64,000 nucleotides of DNA from an uncultured Curtobacterium sp. (lineage in GTDB: Bacteria; Actinomycetota; Actinomycetes; Actinomycetales; Microbacteriaceae), in NCBI GenBank assembly GCA_913778205.1, contig CAJYUW010000039.1, positions 62,001 to 126,000 of the forward strand, given 5' to 3'. Below are positions 56,036-64,000 of the stretch, in pieces; position 1 is the stretch's first letter; the number at the start of each line of letters is the position of its first letter. Both the position numbers and the translations under genes were made by a program. The notes beneath the pieces were generated by a model, which saw only the letters and a list, made by a program, of their open reading frames with translations, was not told the DNA's origin and did no database searches.

Positions 56036-56422
56036 TCAGCCTCTCCCAACGCTCCGCTTTGGTGCGCTCCGACGCGCCCGCCATGGGAACTCCTTGCGAG
56101 CGAGCACGCTTCCCGCGAGTGCGGAGAGTATCCACGCGTACTGCAACTCGCCGAAGTCACCCTGCGCCGCAGAAAGGTACCAGAGAACCACAAATATCCC
56201 GACGAAGCCGCCTAAGGCAACTCCTCGATAGCCCGCCCCGAACCATGAAGTCGAGAACCCGTAGGCCAAGGCAATGATAGCGACGATGCAATAGGTCCCT
56301 AGCGGAATGGCGAACCTGCCGAGCGTCACCCAACCGCCGAGAACCAGTCCAGCGAGTGCGACGAGCGTGTACAGCGTGACCATGAACTGCCGGTCCCAGC
56401 GCCCTGCCGAAGCCGTCCACAC
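56036..56422 (-). CDS. Small membrane protein, truncated paralogue of the Rhs immunity candidate
   Basis: The frame gives up to 128 aa (GTG at 56422, or the internal ATG at 56383 as start). Four hydrophobic helices: FMVTLYTLVALAGLVLGGWV, AIPLGTYCIVAIIALAYGF, GVALGGFVGIFVVLWYL, YAWILSALAGSVLARKEF. The spacing and the end ALAGSVLARKE parallel LIAGWTLGALARR in the 270-aa protein next to rhs, but the soluble C-domain is absent. Either a minimal functional form or a truncated gene. Confidence 0.6.
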   Translation of the reverse strand: MWTASAGRWDRQFMVTLYTLVALAGLVLGGWVTLGRFAIPLGTYCIVAIIALAYGFSTSWFGAGYRGVALGGFVGIFVVLWYLSAAQGDFGELQYAWILSALAGSVLARKEFPWRARRSAPKRSVGRG

Positions 56423-56520
56423 CTCCGTTCGGGATCAGTTGATGTCTAGATGCCACGCCCATCGGTGGGAGTGCTACCCATGTGCTTGGACCGAAGTCGA
56501 CGGGAAGATGTCACCGTTGA

Positions 56521-57333
56521 TCATGGCAGTGATGGACGGACGGTCAAGACGTCGCCACCGCGCCATGTCCCCGCGATCCCTTCAACCCTCTTGTTCGAGA
56601 GGAACGCTTCAACGATCTTCAGCGCCGATCCGACGTTCAGCGTGAGACCCCGGGCAACGGGAGCAAAAACATTGCCCATAGCGATCTCGACCACGTCCGA
56701 TTCGTCAACCTTCCCGCCGAGGGGAAGCTCCCAGCGCTCGTCGTCGGTCACATCCTCGGTTCTGAACACGATGAGGTCTCGTCTGGCATCACCGCAGATG
56801 TTGATCTGACGATCCCGGTCGGTCACGATGACCAATGTCCGCTCACGGCCGTCGAGGGCTCGAATCTTCGCCTCGACCTGAGTGGCAGTCGGCGCATTCT
56901 GCACGTACCGCCGACCGCGGATCCACCACTGGAGCGCTGGTCCAGAAAGCTGGTCACGACCGGGGAGCCCTCTGTCGACGTACCGCCTGGCGAGTGCCCC
57001 AAGAGTCCAGCCAGCGATAAGGGCCATGAACCAGGTCGGGATCGAGAGCTGCGCCCCCACGAGCAGGAACTTGGTCGCGAGAGGCCCTCCGAAGAACGCC
57101 ACCGCAAGGCCGACCATTGCCCACCCTGACCCGAGGAATCCCAGGAGCCCGGCTACGGCGATGCCGAGCAGGACGTTTGCCAGAACGACCGGAAACGTCA
57201 GCTGTTGCAAACCGAAAAAGAGCGCGACCGCGATCGTGAATGCAATCAACACCACGTTGCCGACGACGCCTGCTCGACTCAGGGGGCGATAAACGCGCAC
57301 TCGACTGCTCAATTCACCATCCAAACACGTCAC
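56521..57333 (-). CDS. Probable Rhs immunity protein (four helices plus cytosolic domain)
   Basis: This protein is up to 270 aa, its start (GTG 57333) lying inside the end of the rhs gene; a TTG after the rhs stop would also be coupled. Helices at about 22-42, 47-67, 70-92 and 97-117, then a cytosolic domain 145-270 (RTLVIVTDRDRQINICGDAR, DLIVFRTEDVTDDERWEL, VGSALKIVEAFLSNKRVEG) of a pattern like small immunity (Imm) domains. Overlap with the toxin gene is the usual toxin-immunity arrangement. A membrane location suits a toxin acting on the membrane from outside. Confidence 0.7.
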   Translation of the reverse strand: MTCLDGELSSRVRVYRPLSRAGVVGNVVLIAFTIAVALFFGLQQLTFPVVLANVLLGIAVAGLLGFLGSGWAMVGLAVAFFGGPLATKFLLVGAQLSIPTWFMALIAGWTLGALARRYVDRGLPGRDQLSGPALQWWIRGRRYVQNAPTATQVEAKIRALDGRERTLVIVTDRDRQINICGDARRDLIVFRTEDVTDDERWELPLGGKVDESDVVEIAMGNVFAPVARGLTLNVGSALKIVEAFLSNKRVEGIAGTWRGGDVLTVRPSLP

Positions 57334-60300
57334 TCACGTAGTCGTGGATGGCGTCTCCTCCAGCACCGACTGCAGCACCGATTGCTGCCCCACCCCGAAG
57401 GGCGACCGCGTTTCGCCCGCTTCCGGTCAGTCCCTCCCAAGTTTGGGTCTGAGTATAGGGAACCTTGCGCAGCGCGTCGAAGTTGGTCTGGGTGTACTTC
57501 TCGCCGAAGGAGAGGTGCGGCGCAGCTGCGCCCGACGCAGTGCTCCAGATGACGTCGTTCCATGACATGTCTTCGCCAGAGATCCAGTGATCGAGGGTCG
57601 TACCGGCGGTGCTCCCCACCGATCCCACCGCCGACGTGCCCAGCTTCGAGACCAGCGACTCCACCGGGCGTCCCAAGTGCTCTGCGATGCTTCCTCCGGC
57701 TGGACCCGCCAGGCCGCTGACCGATCCAGCCAGGAAACCGCCTCCAGCTGATCCGAGCAGGCCGCGCGCCGTGATCGGTTTGTTCGACGTCACGCTCGTG
57801 ACGACATTCGAGGCGACGCCGAAGCCCGAGCCGGCCGCGCCGTTCACTGCCATGTTCGTTGCGAGTGATTTGACGACCCTGGTCGTGGGGGCAGCGACGT
57901 TCTCGGCTACACGGAGCGCCTGTCCGCCGTACTTCGCCGCTTTGAACAGCGATCCCGCACCACCCGGTATCGCGCCGAGCGCAGTGGCGCCGGCCGCTTG
58001 CGCCCAGTTCACCTTGCCGGTGGTCGCCTTCTGCGAGATCACGTCAATGCCGCCGCTGATGAGCATCATCCCGGCCGGTCCGCCGACGCCTGTGAACATC
58101 AGGATGCCCCCGCCCACGATCGCGACTCCGCCAGCGACATACTCCCAGTTGTCCTTCCACCAGCCGCCGTCGAACACCCCTTGATGCGCATCCCGGTACG
58201 CCTTCAGATCAGCATCGGTCGCCGGCTTGAGTCCCAGCGGGTCCACCGCGTGCAACGGATCGTTCCCCGCGTACGAGTACGGGTTCCCCGACCACCCCGC
58301 CCCGAGCACGGGCGCGAGCGGATCGACGGACAGGAACCCCCGGGCGGCCGGGTCGTACACCCGCGCCCCGAGCCACTCGAGCCCGCCGATCGAGACACCA
58401 CCGGTCGCGGTGAGTCCCACGCCCGCCGGCAGGCCCGCACCGGTCACCCCGGCTAGCACCGCCCACGGGTCCGCTGGATCGGTCGCCCGCGCGTCTCGCC
58501 ACCTCTGCGTCGCCCACTCCGACCCGACGGCGGTGACGCCCCCGGGCAGGTCGAGGACACTCGTCCCACCGATCGACACGAGCGAGGGGACAGCTGCGGC
58601 GGTGTCCCACCACGCATCCACGTCATCGACGGCCGCGAGCTCGCCGAGCGCATCCGCCCAGACATCGATCCGACCGGTCTCGGCGTAGGCGGCATCACGG
58701 GTGACGACACCCGCCAGGTACCCGAGCGCCGACCACGTGTACTCGGTCGTGGAACCGTCAGGTCCGGTGCGGCGGACACGGCGACCGAGACCGTCGTGCA
58801 CGTACTCCGTCCGCTGGCCGTCCCGCTCCGACGCGACGAGCTGCCCGGCGACGTCGTACTCGTACGTGGTCGCCACGCCTCCGATGGTCTCGGAGACCAG
58901 TCGGCCGGCGGTGTCGTAGGCCCAAGTGGACTCACCGGCCCGGACGAGCTGCCCGGCGTCGTCGTAGTCGTACTCGACCCGGCCGTCGGCACCGGTGATC
59001 GTGACGATCCGGCCGCTGCCGTCGTGCTCGATCCGCGTCGCGGACGCGCCCTCGACGGTCGTCGTGGTGTGTGCCACGAGGACACCGCCCTCGTAGGACC
59101 ACGCCTGCACGAGGTCCCCGGTCGCCGACTGGACGATGCGCCCGCCAGCGTCGTACGCGAAAGTACCGGCCCCGAGCCCGTCGCGCTCGACCGCGGTCAC
59201 TCGTCCGGCAGCGTCGCGCCGGAACACGGTGCGGGTGCCGTCCGGGTCGATGCGTGCCGTGCGGTTGCCGTCGGCGTCGTACTCCCATCCGATCGAGGCC
59301 TGGCCGCGGCTGCGGCGGACCAGGAGCCCCCGGCGGTCGTGGTGGAGTTCATGCTCGACGCTGCGCCCGGCTCCGCGGGTGTGGTCGGTGACGACGAGGT
59401 TCCGTCCGAGCGTGTCTCGTCGCAGCTCGAACTGGACGGCGCCGTCGACGGCGATCTCCTGCTGGCGACCAGCCGCGTCGTACGTCCACGAGGTGGTGCG
59501 GCCGTCCGGATCGGTCTGTCCTGTCTGGCGGCCGGCTGCGTCGTAGGTGGCGGTGGTGGTCCGGCCGAGCGGGTCGGTCACGCTGGTGACCCGGTCGGCG
59601 TCGTCGTACGTCCGGACGGTGACGCCACCGGCCGGGTCGGTGACGTTGGTGAGCCGCCCTCGCTCGTCGTAGCTGAAGGTGGTGACCCCACCGAGACCGT
59701 TGACGGTCTCGATGAGCTGCCCAGCGGGGTCGTAGCGGAACCGACGACGGCCGTACCGTGCATCGTGAACCGAGACGAGCCTCCCGGCAGCGTCGTACCG
59801 GAACCGGCTGGTGCCGGAAGCCGACGTCGTCTGCGTGACCACGCGCCCGACCGCGTCGTACTCGAGCCGCTCGATCTCGCCAGTGGGCAGCGTCCGCGTC
59901 ACGACGCGCGAATCCGTGTTGTACTCGAGCGTGGTGCGCGCGCCGGAGGGGTCGGTCGCCGCCGACGGGCGGCCGCAGACGTCGTACTCGTACGTCGTCC
60001 GCGCCCCGGACGGCGTGACGAGCGTCACGACGCGGCCACCGAGGTCGCGCTCGATCCGCGTCAGCCCGCCTTCGCCGTCGACGAGTTCCACGGGTCGGCC
60101 CGCAGCGTCGTAGGTGATCAGCTCAGAGCCGGTGTCGTCGCTGGTCGACTCGACCGGCCGTCCGTACGCGTCGAAGCGCACGGTGACGGCGTCGAACGCG
60201 TCGCGCAGCGACGCGACGCCGGTCTGCGCGTCCTCCGCGAAGTCCTGCCGGACACCGGTCGGGTCGACGACGGCCGACAGGCGGCCGTTCACGTCGTACT

Positions 60301-62737
60301 CGCGTCGCCACATCGCGCCGGTGGGGTCGGTGACGGCCTGGAGGCGCGACAACGCGTCGTGCGCGAACGTCCAGTCCGCGCCGCCCGGCGTCTCGAGCCG
60401 CGCCAGGTTGGCCTGGTCGTCGTACGTCTGCGTCGTGGTCCGACCCAGCGGATCGGTGATGGTGTGCAGCTCGCCGTTCGGCGCGTAGGTGTACTCGGTG
60501 CGGGCGCCGAGCGGATCGATGACCGCGCTGATGCGACCGCCCACCGTGTGCTCGAACTGCCACACCGCACCGTCTGCGTCCTGGCGGGACACGAGCAGGC
60601 CAGCGCCGTCGTAGCGGTACTCGGTCCGGGCACCGGTCGGGCTGATCGCGGCGGTCGGGCGCCCGGCTCCGTCCCGCTCGATCCGTGCCGTGGCACCGAG
60701 GGCGTTCGTCGTCGCGACCAGCTCACCGAAGGAGTCGTACGCCAGGTCGACGCGGACCCCGGTGGGGTCGACCACACGACGCAGCCGACCCGCTTCCCAG
60801 GTCATCTCCGTCCGGCCGCCGACCGGGTCGATCACGACCGAGGGGTCGCGGTCGTCGCCGACGTATTCGTACGCGACCACGGCACCGGCATCGGTGATGA
60901 CGGTCGTGACGCGGTCCTGCTCGTCGTAGCCGTAGGTGAAGTCCCCACCCGACGGCGTCACGGTGCGGATCTTGCGACCGCGCTCGTCGTACGCGTGGAC
61001 GGTGATCGAACGGTCGCGCTCGGTGGCCGACACCAGGTTGCCGTGGGCGTCGTAGCTCATCGACTGTCGCTGGTCGTCGGAGTCGATGACGCCGACGAGC
61101 CGGCCCTTCGCATCGGCGATGTACGTGTCCGACCGGGAGCCGTCCGGGTCGGACACGACCGTCACCCGGCCGGGCAGGTAGGCGAACCGCACCGTGCGGC
61201 CGTGCGGACTGACCTGTTCAGTCACCCGCCGAGCCTCGTCGTAGGTGTTCTCGACCTCGATGACACCCGCCGCACTCGTGACGGTCACGACGAGGTCGTC
61301 GTCGTTCCAGCCGTACCGCCGGGTCCCACCGTCGTCGGTGACGGTGACCAGACGTCCACGGTCGTCGTAGCCGTACTCCACGCGGCGTCCGTCAGAGCCC
61401 CGGACGACCGCGACGCGCTCGCCCACGTACTCGACGTCGACCGAGCGACCACGCTCGTGCACCAGGCGCGTGATCAGGTCGTGGTCGTCCCGCAGGACAT
61501 TGACCGCCGTGCCCGGTCCGCTCGCCGATCCGGTCCAGCTGCCCGAACGGGTGAAGGTGATGCGGCCGCCGTCGTTGTCGCTGACGACCAGTGCGTCGCC
61601 CTCGGCCACGAGCCACCGGTTCTCGCCGACGCCGCGCGCCCAGCCCTCACCGTCGCGGGGGAACCGGATCTGCCGGCCGTCCGCGCCGACGAAGGACGCG
61701 CCCTCGTCGTCGAGCTCGAGCCGGGTCTCGAACACGGACGCCCAGCCCGGACCGAACAGCCCGACGTGCTCGTCGAGGGAGTTGTACATGCGGGTGACCT
61801 GCAACGAGGCCGATGCACCCGCGAAGCCGAGGTCGAGCTCGGGTTCGAGGAAGTTGCCCGTCGTCGTGTTGACCGGGTCCATCGAGAAGCCCGTGGTCGG
61901 CTGCGCACCGTACGCGGTCGGCGGGTCGAACTGGACCTCGGACCGGGTCGCTGCGACCCCCGCGGCCTGCAGCGCCGCGGCGAGCGCCGAGTCCGACACC
62001 GTGGAGACGTTCCCGTCGCCACCGGCTGCGGCGAAGGCGTCGGCGATCGTGTTCGCCCACGTGACGTCCGTGGCGTTCGCGGCCAACCACTTCTCGAATG
62101 CCGCAACGAGGCCCTCGGCGTCGATGCGCCCCCACGAGCAGCGTGCAGCGAAGTCGGCGAGGGCACCTCGCAACGAGCCGGGCTTCCCCTCGAGCGCTTG
62201 GTTCAACGAGGTCGAACCCGTGGCGAACGAGCGCAGGTCGGACGGTCGTGCTGACGAGGTGCCCCCGCCGGCACCGCCGCCACCGGGGCTCGGGGTCTGC
62301 CGGGGGGTCGATGGTGCCGATGCTGGCTCGAACGTGGGCGCGTCCTCGTGGTGGACCGGCGGTGGGGTCGGCGGGCCGGTGAACTGATCGCCCACCCACT
62401 CGAAGAAGTTCCGGTCGGCGTGTTCCGCGTCCCAATCGCGTGCCTTCTTGCGACGGGCGTTCTCACGCTCGGCCGCCGCCCGCATCTTCCCGACCCACCC
62501 CGCGACCGTGCGGAGGTTCGTCGCGATGTGCCCGCCGTCCGACTCGGCGGTCGTCGCGTTGGTCGTGAACAGCTCCGAGAAGTGGCCGCGGAACTCCGTG
62601 GAGGCCGTGTGCACGTAGGTCCGGCGGCTCCCTGCCTGGCCGTCGATCGACTCGGCCGACCCGTTCAGCGCCCGGACCAGCGCTTCGGCGGTCCCGTCGT
62701 CGAACTCGACCGGTTCGTTGCCGTGCAGGTCACCCAT
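57314..62737 (-). CDS. Rhs/YD-repeat polymorphic toxin with WXG-like N-terminus
   Basis: This 1807-aa protein starts with a helical targeting domain (1-110: VEFDDGTAEALVRALNGSAE...), then a Pro-rich linker (about 120-165), a helical segment, and DPVNTTTGNFLEPELDLGF opening the Rhs shell (about 290-1500) with dozens of YD repeats. The shell closes at ARVYDPAARGFLSVDPLAPV and NPYSYAGNDPLHAVDPLGL (about residue 1503), the usual Rhs core boundary. The 304-residue C-terminus is Gly/Ala-rich with hydrophobic runs (YVAGGVAIVGGGILMFTGVG) and no known nuclease motif. ATG 62737 follows GGGGGATG. It follows a WXG100 gene. Confidence 0.92.
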   Translation of the reverse strand: MGDLHGNEPVEFDDGTAEALVRALNGSAESIDGQAGSRRTYVHTASTEFRGHFSELFTTNATTAESDGGHIATNLRTVAGWVGKMRAAAERENARRKKARDWDAEHADRNFFEWVGDQFTGPPTPPPVHHEDAPTFEPASAPSTPRQTPSPGGGGAGGGTSSARPSDLRSFATGSTSLNQALEGKPGSLRGALADFAARCSWGRIDAEGLVAAFEKWLAANATDVTWANTIADAFAAAGGDGNVSTVSDSALAAALQAAGVAATRSEVQFDPPTAYGAQPTTGFSMDPVNTTTGNFLEPELDLGFAGASASLQVTRMYNSLDEHVGLFGPGWASVFETRLELDDEGASFVGADGRQIRFPRDGEGWARGVGENRWLVAEGDALVVSDNDGGRITFTRSGSWTGSASGPGTAVNVLRDDHDLITRLVHERGRSVDVEYVGERVAVVRGSDGRRVEYGYDDRGRLVTVTDDGGTRRYGWNDDDLVVTVTSAAGVIEVENTYDEARRVTEQVSPHGRTVRFAYLPGRVTVVSDPDGSRSDTYIADAKGRLVGVIDSDDQRQSMSYDAHGNLVSATERDRSITVHAYDERGRKIRTVTPSGGDFTYGYDEQDRVTTVITDAGAVVAYEYVGDDRDPSVVIDPVGGRTEMTWEAGRLRRVVDPTGVRVDLAYDSFGELVATTNALGATARIERDGAGRPTAAISPTGARTEYRYDGAGLLVSRQDADGAVWQFEHTVGGRISAVIDPLGARTEYTYAPNGELHTITDPLGRTTTQTYDDQANLARLETPGGADWTFAHDALSRLQAVTDPTGAMWRREYDVNGRLSAVVDPTGVRQDFAEDAQTGVASLRDAFDAVTVRFDAYGRPVESTSDDTGSELITYDAAGRPVELVDGEGGLTRIERDLGGRVVTLVTPSGARTTYEYDVCGRPSAATDPSGARTTLEYNTDSRVVTRTLPTGEIERLEYDAVGRVVTQTTSASGTSRFRYDAAGRLVSVHDARYGRRRFRYDPAGQLIETVNGLGGVTTFSYDERGRLTNVTDPAGGVTVRTYDDADRVTSVTDPLGRTTTATYDAAGRQTGQTDPDGRTTSWTYDAAGRQQEIAVDGAVQFELRRDTLGRNLVVTDHTRGAGRSVEHELHHDRRGLLVRRSRGQASIGWEYDADGNRTARIDPDGTRTVFRRDAAGRVTAVERDGLGAGTFAYDAGGRIVQSATGDLVQAWSYEGGVLVAHTTTTVEGASATRIEHDGSGRIVTITGADGRVEYDYDDAGQLVRAGESTWAYDTAGRLVSETIGGVATTYEYDVAGQLVASERDGQRTEYVHDGLGRRVRRTGPDGSTTEYTWSALGYLAGVVTRDAAYAETGRIDVWADALGELAAVDDVDAWWDTAAAVPSLVSIGGTSVLDLPGGVTAVGSEWATQRWRDARATDPADPWAVLAGVTGAGLPAGVGLTATGGVSIGGLEWLGARVYDPAARGFLSVDPLAPVLGAGWSGNPYSYAGNDPLHAVDPLGLKPATDADLKAYRDAHQGVFDGGWWKDNWEYVAGGVAIVGGGILMFTGVGGPAGMMLISGGIDVISQKATTGKVNWAQAAGATALGAIPGGAGSLFKAAKYGGQALRVAENVAAPTTRVVKSLATNMAVNGAAGSGFGVASNVVTSVTSNKPITARGLLGSAGGGFLAGSVSGLAGPAGGSIAEHLGRPVESLVSKLGTSAVGSVGSTAGTTLDHWISGEDMSWNDVIWSTASGAAAPHLSFGEKYTQTNFDALRKVPYTQTQTWEGLTGSGRNAVALRGGAAIGAAVGAGGDAIHDYVSDVFGW

Positions 62738-62822
62738 GGTTCATCCCCCGAAGTCGTGCTGGTCGTGCTGGTCGCCGCCCGCTGGAACGCGAGCAGCGGC
62801 GCGATCCGTCAGGACCGCGAAA

Positions 62823-62852
62823 GCCCGGGCCGTCGCGCTGGGCGGCCCGGGC
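62823..62852 (-). terminator. Hairpin between WXG100 and rhs genes
   Basis: Ten-base perfect arms GCCCGGGCCG / CGGCCCGGGC with a 10-base loop sit just past the WXG100 stop. It likely lets more WXG100 than Rhs transcript accumulate. Confidence 0.7.
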
Positions 62853-62866
62853 AGGTCGAGTGACGT

Positions 62867-63148
62867 CTACGCGCCGCCACCCGCGGTGAAGATGTCCTGC
62901 GAGATCTTGTCGAGCTGGGTGCGGAGCTGCTCGAGCTCCGACTTCGCCTTGTCCAGCGCAGCCTTGGTCTCCGGCCAGGTCGAACCGCGGAACGTCGACG
63001 CGAGCGGACCGTCCCAGACGTTCGAGTCGGACAGGATGCGGCCCTGGGCGTCGAGCTGCGAGATCTGGTCGGTGAACCCGCCGTTCACGATCGACTGGAT
63101 CTGACGGATGGCGCTCTTCGCCTGCTCGGTGGAAAGCACACGCGACAT
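62867..63148 (-). CDS. WXG100 (ESAT-6-like) secretion protein
   Basis: This 93-aa two-helix protein has WDG in the turn (SNVWDGPLASTFRGSTW), which is the WXG motif, helix 1 (STEQAKSAIRQIQSIVNGGF) and helix 2 (TKAALDKAKSELEQLRTQL). The end is Gly-rich (FTAGGGA), without the YxxxD/E signal of mycobacterial substrates. WXG100 proteins dimerise and are exported by T7SS. ATG 63148 has AAAGAGG upstream. First gene of the toxin block, a possible chaperone or co-substrate of the Rhs protein. Confidence 0.93.
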   Translation of the reverse strand: MSRVLSTEQAKSAIRQIQSIVNGGFTDQISQLDAQGRILSDSNVWDGPLASTFRGSTWPETKAALDKAKSELEQLRTQLDKISQDIFTAGGGA

Positions 63149-63219
63149 GGTGAACCTCTTTCGTTTCGTAGCTGCACCCCCGTGCAGTGGAATTCCCCCC
63201 GGAGGCTCTGACGCGACCC

Positions 63220-63249
63220 ACCATACCCAGATCCCGACGCAGATGTCAC
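63220..63249 (-). promoter_or_regulatory. Predicted promoter of the WXG100-rhs block
   Basis: GTGACA (63244-63249) and TATGGT (63220-63225) on the minus strand, 18-base spacing, about 70 bases before the WXG100 start. The rest of 63149-63390, shared with divergent ppk, shows only an eight-G run near 63287. Confidence 0.4.
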
Positions 63250-63390
63250 CGTTCTCATATCGTGACGATTCCTTGCCTCGTTCGGGGGGGGCGCGGGCTG
63301 GCTCCTCCACCGGGAGGCCGTTCACCCCGCGTTTCCACAGCGGTTGCCTGACGCCCTCCGGCTGCAGGGACCGGGTGGCAGGATGTCGGC

Positions 63391-64000
63391 ATGGACACCG
63401 AACCGCAGCTCGACGGCGAATCCGTCGCACCGGACCTCGACGACTTCGACGAGGTCGTCGAGGTGGAGCACGAGTCGCTGCCCTCGGACCGCTACTTCGA
63501 CCGCGAGCTCAGCTGGCTCCGGTTCAACCAGCGCGTGCTCGAGCTCGGCGAGGACCGCACCCAGCCGCTCCTGGAGCGTGCGAACTTCCTGGCGATCTTC
63601 GCGTCGAACCTCGACGAGTTCTTCATGGTCCGGGTCGCGGGCCTGAAGCGCCGCATCGACACCGGCATCGCGGTGCCGACCAACGTCGGTCGTGCCCCGA
63701 GCGACGTCCTGCGCGACATCGCCCGCAAGGCGCACGAACTGCAGGACCGGCATGCGCACGCGTTCATGGACTCGCTCAAGCCGGACCTCGACGCCGCGGG
63801 CATCCACATCGAGCACTGGTCCGACCTCGACGAGGCCGACCGACTGCGGATGCGCGAGTACTTCAACGAGCAGATCTTCCCGGTGCTCATGCCGCTCGCG
63901 GTCGACCCGGCGCACCCGTTCCCGTACATCTCGGGGCTGTCACTCAACCTCGCCGTCCGGGTGCGCAACCCGAAGTCGCAGCGGCAGGAGTTCGCGCGCC
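63391..64000 (+). CDS. ppk: Polyphosphate kinase, N-terminal part (cut by window end)
   Basis: The open 203 codons give the N-terminal domain of PPK1, which makes inorganic polyphosphate from ATP. After an acidic start ([20 protein letters not shown]), [20 protein letters not shown] and [20 protein letters not shown] are the family N-terminal signature, and [20 protein letters not shown] marks the next conserved block. The phosphohistidine lies beyond the window. ATG at 63391. Start of the core chromosome to the right of the island. Confidence 0.95.
   Translation, partial: MDTEPQLDGESVAPDLDDFDEVVEVEHESLPSDRYFDRELSWLRFNQRVLELGEDRTQPLLERANFLAIFASNLDEFFMVRVAGLKRRIDTGIAVPTNVGRAPSDVLRDIARKAHELQDRHAHAFMDSLKPDLDAAGIHIEHWSDLDEADRLRMREYFNEQIFPVLMPLAVDPAHPFPYISGLSLNLAVRVRNPKSQRQEFAR

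Noticed and set aside
55717-56193. 158-aa minus-strand ORF in the debris region
   Set aside because: Cys/Arg/Ser-rich, no RBS, and different frames of the same stretch show paralogue remnants.
58796-62254. 1152-codon open frame on the plus strand opposite rhs
   Set aside because: Antisense shadow of the YD repeats; composition is Arg/Val/Gly/Asp-rich without any domain and the Rhs frame is clearly coding.
57314-62737. Rhs gene as prophage tail or transposon
   Set aside because: No phage structural genes or transposase nearby. YD repeats, DPLGL boundary and adjacent WXG100 fit a T7SS polymorphic toxin.

Overview
The window is high-GC actinobacterial chromosome, best explained as a member of the Microbacteriaceae close to Curtobacterium. 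The pointers are mycothiol synthase (MshD), GlnR, CarD next to an IspD-IspF fusion, an LpqE-like lipoprotein, SenX3-RegX3-PhoU, an MsiK-type sugar ATPase, DUF3027, DUF3263, DUF2332 and DUF4032 proteins, XPB-type helicase, and many GTG/TTG starts. The family is inferred from gene content and order; the genus is a guess.

Left half (1-42,219) is mostly ordinary core chromosome: a truncated aldo/keto reductase ending in tRNA-Arg(CCT); HNH nuclease; NlpC/P60 hydrolase with a long structured leader; IdeR divergent from SerC; DUF3027 and a cold-shock-domain protein; XPB helicase and partner; a PhoP/TrcR-like two-component pair; a DUF559-type gene between inverted repeats; groEL under two CIRCE operators; CspA; LytR_C/DUF3263 and DUF2332/ElaA couples; MsrB; tRNA-Thr; acyltransferase; a second AKR; alpha/beta hydrolase; NAD(P)HX epimerase; YpfJ-like metallopeptidase; DsbA-like protein; MsiK; DUF4032; RlmB-CysS-IspDF-CarD with divergent LpqE-like; RegX3-SenX3 divergent from PhoU over a three-unit PHO box; GpmA; YgfZ/nitrobindin/small membrane protein; and GlnR-MshD.

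Right part (about 42,267-63,148) is an accessory island lying between mshD and polyphosphate kinase (ppk, cut by the window edge). It holds a membrane Ser/Thr kinase, a three-gene operon (914-aa coiled-coil lipoprotein, membrane-anchored type-1 periplasmic-binding-fold protein, 1410-aa FHA/FtsK ATPase of the EssC/EccC type), and at the other end a WXG100 protein, an 1807-aa Rhs-repeat protein with an unfamiliar glycine-rich hydrophobic C-terminus, and an overlapping membrane protein that is the probable immunity gene. Between these two blocks (52,760-56,450) lie intact, truncated and frameshifted membrane-protein genes that look like duplicated and decaying immunity paralogues. I read the island as a type VII secretion system with an Rhs effector. 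FHA-EssC plus kinase suggests phospho-regulation. The lipoprotein and binding-fold partners are not components I recognise from described T7SS loci.

Two dispersed palindromic repeat families punctuate gene ends: one built on GGAGGCGCGGTGCC (five copies), one on AGGTTCC...TCGGCATC...GGAACCT (three copies). Several simple-sequence arrays are also present, including a 200-bp GACGC array at about 24.0-24.2 kb.
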